This document shows, piece by piece, positions 6,639 through 11,901 of a stretch of DNA of 11,901 nt (position 1 is its first letter; each line of letters begins with the position of its first letter). The stretch is from Chloroflexota bacterium (GTDB lineage: Bacteria; Chloroflexota; UBA6077; JACQUR01), in assembly GCA_016210245.1 (NCBI GenBank), contig JACQUR010000099.1, positions 1 to 11,901 of the forward strand, read 5' to 3'. Below the pieces are notes generated by a model. It was not told the origin of the DNA and searched no databases. It saw only the letters and a list, made by a program, of their open reading frames with translations. The translations under genes and the position numbers were made by a program.

Positions 6639-6664
6639 CTACTACGAGATGTGAACTCCATCAA
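6636..6664 (-). promoter_or_regulatory. predicted promoter of the HTH operon
   Basis: On the minus strand TTGATG (plus 6659-6664) and TAGAGT (plus 6636-6641) stand 17 bases apart, each matching four of six consensus bases. The predicted start near 6629 gives a leader of roughly 27 bases containing GGAGG. The region is markedly more A+T-rich than the flanking genes. It lies downstream of the 3' end of accDA, which is transcribed in the same direction. Confidence 0.55.
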
Positions 6665-6726
6665 GGTATGTTGAATTTGTGCGAATATTGCCATGTGGGG
6701 ATGCACCCAGAAGTAGGCGCCGGGGT

Positions 6727-8628
6727 CTACCCTGCCTCGCTCGGCCCTCGCTCCCCCGGCTGGCCGCCGGGCAGGCGCTCGCGCAGCTCGGCGAAGGCGC
6801 GCCCGACGCCGCGGCGTAGCTCGTCCACCTCCTGGGCCACCGCCTCGCGGAAGTAGGAGTGGTGCTCGCCCATGCGGCGGAACTTGCGATAGCGCTCCTC
6901 GACCAGGCGGCGCGGGGGGACCTTGCGCAGCTCGACCAGCGCGGGCAGCAGGTGGTTGCGGAGCTGGAGGGCGGCGTAGTCGGGGTCGTGGTGGGCGCCG
7001 CCGTCCGGCTCGGGCACCACCATGTCCACCACCCCGAGTTGCTGGCAGTCGTAGGCGGTCAGCTTGAGCGAGCTGGCCACCTCCCTGGCATGGGTGGAGG
7101 TGCGGTAGAGGATGGCCGAGGCGCCCTCGGGGGCGATGACCGAGTAGATGGCGTTCTCCTGCATCAGGATGCGGTCGGCCACACCCAGGGCCAGCGCGCC
7201 GCCACTCCCCCCTTCGCCGATGATGGCCGCGACCACGGGCACGGGGATGATCGAGAGCGTGGCCAGGCAGTTGGAGATGGCCTGGGCCAGGCCGCGCGCC
7301 TCGGCCTCGTAGTCCAGCGCCGCGCCCGGGGTGTCGATCAGGGTCACGACGGGCAGCCGCAGTTGGGCGGCCAGGCGCATCGTGCGCGCAGCCTTGCGGT
7401 AGCCCTCCGGGCGCATCTGGCCTCGGCGGCGCGCCTCGCGCTCTTCCCCCCGGCCCCGCTCCTGGGCCAGGACCACCACCGCCAGGCCGTCTATCTCGCC
7501 CAGGCCGGCGATCAGCGCGCTGTCATCGCCGTAGAGTCGATCGCCCTGCAGCTCGACCAGCAGCGGGATCAGCCGCGCCAGGTAGTCCCGCGAGGTTGGA
7601 CGGTCCGGGTGGCGCGCCAGCTCCACCTCCTCCCAGGCCGAGGCGGGTGGGCTCGGCTCCGGGCGATACGGCTCGCGCTCGCGCGGGCTGACCTGGGACG
7701 GCTGGTGGAACAGGTGGAGCAGGGTGGCCAGCACGCCCCGCAGGCGGGCGCGGTCGACGATCTGGTCGACCAGGCCGTGCTCGAGCAGGAACTCGGCGGT
7801 GTGCGTCCCGGCGGGCGGGGGCTGGCCCGTCGTCTCGGCGATCACGCGCGGCCCGGCGAAGCCGATCAGCGCTCCCGGCTCGGCCAGCAGGATGTCGCCC
7901 TGGCTGGCGTAGGAGGCGTAGACCCCGCCGGTGGTCGGGTTGGTGAGCACGCTGATGATCGGCACCCCGGCCCTGTGCAGGCGCATCGCCGCGGCCGCGG
8001 TCTTGGCCATCTGGACCAGGCTCAGCATCCCCTCCTGCATTCGGGCCCCACCGCTGGAGCAGATGGCAATGAAGGGCAGCCGCCGGCGCGAGGCCAGCTC
8101 CAGGGCCAGGGTGACCTTCTCGCCCACCACCGAGCCCATGCTGCCGCCCAGGAAGGCGAAGTCGGAGATGGCGAGCACCGCGGCCCAGCCATCGATCTTG
8201 CCGATGCCGGTGATCACCGCCTCCTGGAGGCCGGTCCGCTCCTGGGCCTGAGCCAGGCGCTCCTTATAGGGCACCTTGTCGGCGAAGGTGAGCGGATCGA
8301 GCGAGACCAGGGAGGTGTTGACCTCCTGGAAGCTGCCCTCGTCGACGACCAGCGCCAGGCGCTCGGCCGCCGACATGGGGAAGTGGTGCCGGCAGTGCTG
8401 GCACACGCCGTAGCGCCGGTAGGTGGCCGTGGTTTCCACCAGCGTCCCGCAGCCGGGACAGGCCAGGGGCTCCGGCGCCTGCTCGGAGGGCGTACTCGGG
8501 GTGGCAGAACTGTCGAGAGCCGTGGCTGCTCCTCCCGCGGACGGTGCTGATTCGGTGGTAGGGTAGCATAGCCTGAGTCCCGTCCCCTGGCAACTGATGC
8601 TGCCGAGCGGGGTAGAGTACAATGGCAC
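6727..8628 (-). CDS. accDA: acetyl-CoA carboxylase carboxyltransferase, fused beta and alpha subunits
   Basis: A 633-residue fusion catalysing transfer of the carboxyl group from carboxybiotin to acetyl-CoA, giving malonyl-CoA for fatty-acid synthesis in the cytoplasm. The beta (AccD) half has the zinc ribbon CPGC...CQHC (Cys57, 60, 76, 79), the crotonase-fold core, SSGGARMQEG (191-200) and GFAGPRVI (257-264). A Pro-rich linker (about 309-333) leads into the alpha (AccA) half with RPEGYRKAARTMRLA (406-420), IDTPGA (431-436), GEGGSGGALALG (471-482) and YSVIAPEGASAILYR (495-509). Length fits two full subunits, so it should be active alone with AccB and AccC, which are not in this window. The start is uncertain: GTG 8628 opens the frame but lacks a ribosome site, and a good promoter lies downstream of it. 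The first 50 or so residues look non-conserved. Fused accDA genes are known in several bacterial groups. Confidence 0.95.
   Translation of the reverse strand: MPLYSTPLGSISCQGTGLRLCYPTTESAPSAGGAATALDSSATPSTPSEQAPEPLACPGCGTLVETTATYRRYGVCQHCRHHFPMSAAERLALVVDEGSFQEVNTSLVSLDPLTFADKVPYKERLAQAQERTGLQEAVITGIGKIDGWAAVLAISDFAFLGGSMGSVVGEKVTLALELASRRRLPFIAICSSGGARMQEGMLSLVQMAKTAAAAMRLHRAGVPIISVLTNPTTGGVYASYASQGDILLAEPGALIGFAGPRVIAETTGQPPPAGTHTAEFLLEHGLVDQIVDRARLRGVLATLLHLFHQPSQVSPREREPYRPEPSPPASAWEEVELARHPDRPTSRDYLARLIPLLVELQGDRLYGDDSALIAGLGEIDGLAVVVLAQERGRGEEREARRRGQMRPEGYRKAARTMRLAAQLRLPVVTLIDTPGAALDYEAEARGLAQAISNCLATLSIIPVPVVAAIIGEGGSGGALALGVADRILMQENAIYSVIAPEGASAILYRTSTHAREVASSLKLTAYDCQQLGVVDMVVPEPDGGAHHDPDYAALQLRNHLLPALVELRKVPPRRLVEERYRKFRRMGEHHSYFREAVAQEVDELRRGVGRAFAELRERLPGGQPGERGPSEAG
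8565..8593 (-). promoter_or_regulatory. predicted sigma-70-type promoter for accDA
   Basis: On the minus strand TTGCCA (plus 8588-8593) and TATGCT (plus 8565-8570) are separated by exactly 17 bases, the strongest -35/-10 pair I see in the window. The start would fall near 8558, inside the longest possible accDA reading frame. The frame has no in-frame ATG, GTG or TTG between there and the zinc ribbon, so either the promoter is spurious, translation uses a rare start, or the sequence has an error. Confidence 0.5.
8618..8623 (+). promoter_or_regulatory. predicted -10 box for the MoxR operon
   Basis: TACAAT matches five of six -10 consensus bases. The expected -35 position (about 8594-8600) holds only a weak CTGATG. 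Transcription would begin near 8630, leaving a leader of about 150 bases before ATG 8783. It lies back to back with the candidate accDA promoter at 8565-8593. Confidence 0.4.
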
Positions 8629-8656
8629 TCAGCGGAGTAGCGCGCCTCTCGAGCTC

Positions 8657-8711
8657 GGGGAGACACCGCAATGCCGGCGCCGGGGACGCTGGGTGAACCC
8701 GGTGTCTCTCC
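8657..8711 (+). promoter_or_regulatory. nested stem-loop in the MoxR operon leader
   Basis: Bases 8657-8668 (GGGGAGACACCG) pair with 8700-8711 (CGGTGTCTCTCC) as 12 bp with one G-U pair. Inside it, 8674-8679 (CCGGCG) pairs with 8687-8692 (CGCTGG) as 6 bp with one G-U. It lies entirely within the predicted 5' leader, 71 bases before the start codon. It does not match any riboswitch consensus I can recall. A regulatory leader is possible; a chance structure in G+C-rich DNA is the alternative. Confidence 0.4.
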
Positions 8712-8782
8712 AGGAAGTCTCGAAGGTCGCTCTCGGTCGACCACGGGCGCCCAGCGCCACGAGCAAGGGGAGCGGTCCGGGA

Positions 8783-9679
8783 ATGGCAACAACAGCGCAA
8801 CCGAAAGTCCAGTCTATCTACCAGGCGGTGCGCGCCGAGGTGGTCGGGCGCGAGCGAGAGATCACCAGCATCCTGGCGACGCTCAGCGCCGGGCGCGATC
8901 TGTTGCTGGAGGGACCGCCGGGCACGAGTAAGTCGACCATCTTGCGCGCCATCACCCGCCACTACGGCATCCCGCTGGTGCTGGTCGAGGGGAACGCCGA
9001 TCTGACCCCGGCCAGGCTGATCGGCTACCACAACCCGGCCGCGGTCATCCAGCACGGCTACCGGCCGGAGGACTTCGTGGCTGGCCCGCTCCCGGAGGCG
9101 ATGCAGCGCGGCGCCTTCCTGTACATCGAGGAGTTCAACCGCGTGCCGGAGGACACGCTGAACACGCTCCTGACCGCCATGGCCGAGCGCGAGCTGACCG
9201 TGCCCCGTGTGGGCACACTCGAGGCGCTGGCGACTTTCCGCATCGTCGCGGCCATGAACCCGTTCGACAACGTCGGCACGGCGCGCATCAGCAACTCGAT
9301 CTACGACCGGCTCTGTCGCCTGGCGATGGGCTATCAGAGCGAGGACGAGGAGCGGCGGATCGTCTCCCTGCGCAGCGGCAGCAGCGTGGCCCGACTGGTC
9401 GGTGCGGCGGTGGCGATCACCCGCGAGACGCGCCGCCACCCGGAGGCCCGCCTCGGCGCCTCGGTGCGTGGCGCGATCGACCTGGTCCTGGTGGCCCACC
9501 AACTGGCGGAGCTGCGCGGCGTCTCACTCAACGCCACCGGCCAGGGCGTCAATACGGTGCTGCTGGAGGCGGCCTCGCTGGCTCTGTCCAGCAAGACCAG
9601 CCTCCAGGAGACGAGCGAGCGGACAGCCGAGGATGTTATCCGTGAGATCGTCGCCCAGGTCTGGCCGGCCGCGGTGTGA
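8783..9679 (+). CDS. MoxR-family AAA+ ATPase
   Basis: A 298-residue AAA+ ATPase. ATG 8783 was chosen because AAGGGGAG lies about ten bases upstream and the conserved domain (EVVGRE) begins at residue 19; the upstream in-frame extension to 8597 crosses the leader and reads like non-coding DNA. Walker A is GPPGTSKST (44-52), Walker B FLYIEEFNRVP (112-122), sensor 1 lies in AAMNPFDN (156-163), and a C-terminal lid domain follows. MoxR proteins form hexameric remodelling machines that activate or mature other proteins, usually with a VWA-domain partner. Here the partner is encoded immediately downstream with overlapping or adjacent translation signals. The client protein is unknown. Over the AAA core it aligns without gaps to the downstream protein. 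Confidence 0.9.
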   Translation: MATTAQPKVQSIYQAVRAEVVGREREITSILATLSAGRDLLLEGPPGTSKSTILRAITRHYGIPLVLVEGNADLTPARLIGYHNPAAVIQHGYRPEDFVAGPLPEAMQRGAFLYIEEFNRVPEDTLNTLLTAMAERELTVPRVGTLEALATFRIVAAMNPFDNVGTARISNSIYDRLCRLAMGYQSEDEERRIVSLRSGSSVARLVGAAVAITRETRRHPEARLGASVRGAIDLVLVAHQLAELRGVSLNATGQGVNTVLLEAASLALSSKTSLQETSERTAEDVIREIVAQVWPAAV

Positions 9680-9702
9680 CCACCATGCCACTGGGAGCCG
9701 GC

Positions 9703-11709
9703 ATGGCAGGCAATGACTCACCCGGGCGTTTCGATAAGGCTGCCCTGGCCGAGGCCGTGGCTGGCGAGGTCGTCGGCCGGCGCCAGGAGATCGAGGACCT
9801 CGTCGCGGCGCTGGCGGCGGGACGCGACCTGCTGCTCGAAGGCCCGCCGGGCACCAGCAAGTCAACCCTGCTCCGGGCGGTCGCCCGAGCCTCGAGCGTG
9901 CCGTTCATCCTGGTGGAGGGGAACGCCGACCTGACTCCGGCCAGGCTGATCGGCTACCACAACCCGGCCGGCGTCCTGGACCACGGCTTCCATCGTGACG
10001 ACTTCATCCCCGGTCCCCTGCCCGAGGCGATGCAGCGCGGCGCCCTGCTCTACGTCGAGGAGTTCAACCGCGTCCCGGACGATACCCTCAACACCCTCCT
10101 CAGCCCGCTCGCGGAGCGAAGCCTGGCTATCCCGCGCTTCGGCCTGGTTCGCGCCACCCCCGAGTTCCGCCTGATCGCGGCCATGAACCCGTTCGACAAC
10201 GTCGGCACCCTGCGCGTGAGCCAGTCGATCTGCGACCGCCTGTGCCGCCTCCCGATCGGCTACCAGTCCGAAGCTGAGGAGCGCGCCATCGTTCGGTTGC
10301 GCACCGGGAGCCAGAATGACTGGCTGGTGCAGAGCGCGGTGTCCCTGGCCCGCGCCACCCGCACCCACTACGAGGTGCGCATGGGCGCCTCGGTCCGGGG
10401 CGCGATCGACCTGGCGCTGGTGGCCGAGCGCCTGGAGGCGTTGCGTGGTGTGGACTTGAGTGCCGCCGACGGCGAGGCCAGGGAGGTGGTCCTCGACGCA
10501 GCGCTGGTGGCCCTGCCTGGCCGCCTCCTCCTGGCCGAGACGGCCGAGCGGACGCCCGAGGCGATCGTTCGCGAGCTGTGGGAGCGTCTGTTCTACCCCA
10601 GCCCGCAGCCGGTGGAGGCGGAGCAGGTCCTCCAGGAGATCGAGAAGGCAACCGCAGCGCCTGGCGACGCCGCACAGCCCGAACACCGCCATCGTGGCCC
10701 GGTCGTCATGCCTCTCCAGCCGGCCGCGGACCAGTTCGCCTACGCGAAGCCTGGCAAGCCGACCGAGCCACCGCGCGTCTACCGCCCGGACGAGATCGCC
10801 CTGCTCACGGCCGAGCGCGGCGGCAGGCAGCCCCGCAACGCGCGGGACATCGTGCGCGACCACCCGGCCGCCCGCTCCGTTCTTACCGAGGAGGGGCGGT
10901 TCGATCCCGAGGCCTTCCGGGATCTCTACCAGGCGGACGAGCAGGCGGCGCTGTCGTTGCTTGGCGACCTGTGGCCCAACGCACCGGAGGAGCATCTGCG
11001 CGAGCTGACGCGCCGCCTGGCGCTGCGGATCGTGATCAAGCTCGCCCGACGCAACCCGACCACCAATCCGGGCAAGGGCAAGCTGCGCTCGGTGCGCTAC
11101 CACTTCAACTCCGACGACCTCGACCTCGACCGGACGCTGGAGGAGCTGGCCGGCAAGCCCTACCCGGAGTACGAGGACTTCTGGGTCCGGGAGCGCATTC
11201 GCGCCCGCCGAACCTACGTGCTGGTCCTCGACGTGAGCGGCTCGATGCGCGGGGCCAAGCTGATGCACGCCGCGCTCGCCGCCGCCTCGCTCGCCCGCAA
11301 CATCCGCAACGACGACTACGCGGTCGCGCTCTTCTGGCGGGACGCGGCCGTGCTCAAGGGCGCCACACAGGAGAAGCCACTCCCGCGGCTGCTGGACGAG
11401 ATCCTCTCCGTCCACGCCCGCGGCCTGACCAACCTCCGCCTGGGCCTGGAAGTCGGGCTGCGGGAGCTCGACCGGACGGCCAGCCTGGAGAAGATCGGAC
11501 TCATCTTCACCGACGGCATGCACAACCTGGGCGAAGACCCGCTGCCGATCGCGGCCCGGTACCCGCGGCTGCACGTGATCGGCACCTCGCTCGAGGATAG
11601 CCGGGTGCGCGCCTGCCAGGACCTGGCGGCGCGGGGTCGCGGCAAGTGCGTGTTCATCAACGAGCTGGCTGATATCCCGGCCGCGGTCAGCTACTGCATG
11701 GCCAACTGA
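9703..11709 (+). CDS. MoxR-type AAA+ ATPase fused to a C-terminal VWA (MIDAS) domain
   Basis: A 668-residue fusion. Residues about 20-300 repeat the upstream MoxR ATPase: Walker A GPPGTSKST (47-55), Walker B LLYVEEFNRVP (115-125), sensor 1 in AAMNPFDN (159-166). A less conserved linker (about 305-470, partly Pro/Ala/Gln-rich) leads to a CoxE/BchD-like VWA domain with a complete metal site: DVSGSM (510-515), Thr576 in GLTNL and Asp604 in FTDG. Expected role: the VWA part binds a client through a divalent metal and the AAA parts, perhaps mixed rings with the upstream protein, remodel it. Start: ATG 9703 has GGGAG five bases upstream. ATG 9685 or GTG 9676, which overlaps the previous stop as GTGA, would add 6 or 9 residues. 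The overall organisation resembles magnesium-chelatase D subunits, but no chelatase partners are present. Confidence 0.9.
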   Translation: MAGNDSPGRFDKAALAEAVAGEVVGRRQEIEDLVAALAAGRDLLLEGPPGTSKSTLLRAVARASSVPFILVEGNADLTPARLIGYHNPAGVLDHGFHRDDFIPGPLPEAMQRGALLYVEEFNRVPDDTLNTLLSPLAERSLAIPRFGLVRATPEFRLIAAMNPFDNVGTLRVSQSICDRLCRLPIGYQSEAEERAIVRLRTGSQNDWLVQSAVSLARATRTHYEVRMGASVRGAIDLALVAERLEALRGVDLSAADGEAREVVLDAALVALPGRLLLAETAERTPEAIVRELWERLFYPSPQPVEAEQVLQEIEKATAAPGDAAQPEHRHRGPVVMPLQPAADQFAYAKPGKPTEPPRVYRPDEIALLTAERGGRQPRNARDIVRDHPAARSVLTEEGRFDPEAFRDLYQADEQAALSLLGDLWPNAPEEHLRELTRRLALRIVIKLARRNPTTNPGKGKLRSVRYHFNSDDLDLDRTLEELAGKPYPEYEDFWVRERIRARRTYVLVLDVSGSMRGAKLMHAALAAASLARNIRNDDYAVALFWRDAAVLKGATQEKPLPRLLDEILSVHARGLTNLRLGLEVGLRELDRTASLEKIGLIFTDGMHNLGEDPLPIAARYPRLHVIGTSLEDSRVRACQDLAARGRGKCVFINELADIPAAVSYCMAN

Positions 11710-11738
11710 GAGGGGCTGGGGGACGGGCGGACACAGGG

Positions 11739-11901
11739 TCCTTCGACAAGCTCAGGATGATCCTTCGACAAGCTCAGGATGATCCTTCGACAAGCTCAGG
11801 ATGATCCTTCGACAGGCTCAGGATGATCCTTCGACAGGCTCAGGATGATCCTTCGACAGGCTCAGGATGATCCTTCGACAGGCTCAGGATGATCCTTCGA
11901 C
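11739..11901. repeat. 22-base tandem repeat array, continuing past the window
   Basis: Seven full 22-base units begin at 11739, 11761, 11783, 11805, 11827, 11849 and 11871, and a partial eighth runs off the end. Each reads TCCTTCGACA[A/G]GCTCAGG and then ATGA. Units 1-3 have A at the variable base and units 4-7 have G. Each junction contains the dyad AGGATGATCCT. The array starts 30 bases after the stop of the MoxR-VWA gene. Repeats with this core are dispersed in many bacterial genomes as intergenic elements. There are no spacers, so this is not a CRISPR array. Confidence 0.92.

Noticed and set aside
6859..8550. Long plus-strand open frame opposite accDA
   Set aside because: Its composition is dominated by Gly, Arg, Gln and His from antisense reading of a conserved gene; there is no ribosome site or domain.
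8597..8782. N-terminal extension of the MoxR ATPase to ATG 8597
   Set aside because: The extension has no conserved sequence, passes through the predicted promoter and leader stem, and ATG 8783 has its own ribosome site just before the conserved domain.
9862..11574. Long minus-strand open frame opposite the MoxR-VWA gene
   Set aside because: A shadow of the plus-strand gene, which has complete AAA+ and VWA motifs.
9676..11709. Reading the AAA-VWA gene as a magnesium or cobalt chelatase D subunit
   Set aside because: The architecture is similar, but there is no chelatase H or tetrapyrrole gene nearby and the AAA core is MoxR-like, matching the adjacent MoxR gene.
11739..11901. Possible CRISPR array
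   Set aside because: The 22-base units are directly contiguous with no unique spacers and no cas genes are present.

Overview
The window is G+C-rich bacterial DNA with tightly packed genes, short operons and family-typical reading frames. The fused AccD-AccA carboxyltransferase, the paired MoxR/VWA genes, the heptad-built ACTCAGC/ACTCAGG hairpins and the CCTTCGACAAGCTCAGG tandem repeats together suggest a member of the Chloroflexota. That assignment is an inference from gene content and repeat style; no rRNA or other marker gene is present.

Layout, left to right. A possible truncated minus-strand gene start lies at the left edge (1-55). A secreted clan-A-like glycoside hydrolase lipoprotein (272-1867, +) follows, bracketed by two long near-perfect hairpin repeats (125-188 and 1873-1963). 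A minus-strand three-gene cassette (5201 to 1984) encodes a coiled-coil protein of unknown function and two paralogous P-loop ATPases of the kind found in BREX-type systems. Its genes are joined by a 4-base overlap and a 3-base gap. Divergent to it is a small antitoxin-like protein without a recognisable toxin (5350-5601, +). A second minus-strand pair (6601 to 5692) encodes a small excisionase/MerR-like DNA-binding protein and an unrecognised protein with an SYTCDY motif; its promoter carries a well-formed 20-base operator-like palindrome. The fused acetyl-CoA carboxylase carboxyltransferase (6727-8628, -) is the housekeeping anchor. It is divergent from a two-gene operon (8783-11709, +) encoding a MoxR-family AAA+ ATPase and a MoxR-VWA fusion. 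The window ends inside an array of 22-base tandem repeats.

Functionally, accDA makes malonyl-CoA for fatty-acid synthesis. The MoxR pair probably forms an AAA+ machine with a metal-binding VWA adaptor for remodelling or activating a protein target not identifiable here. The stretch from about 1984 to 6664 looks accessory: a BREX-ATPase-like cassette, an orphan antitoxin-like gene and an HTH-plus-unknown pair sit side by side, which is the composition of a defence or mobile-element-control region. The three-gene ATPase cassette is the best candidate for an undescribed system, because it lacks the methylase, helicase and phosphatase genes that accompany such ATPases in known BREX loci.
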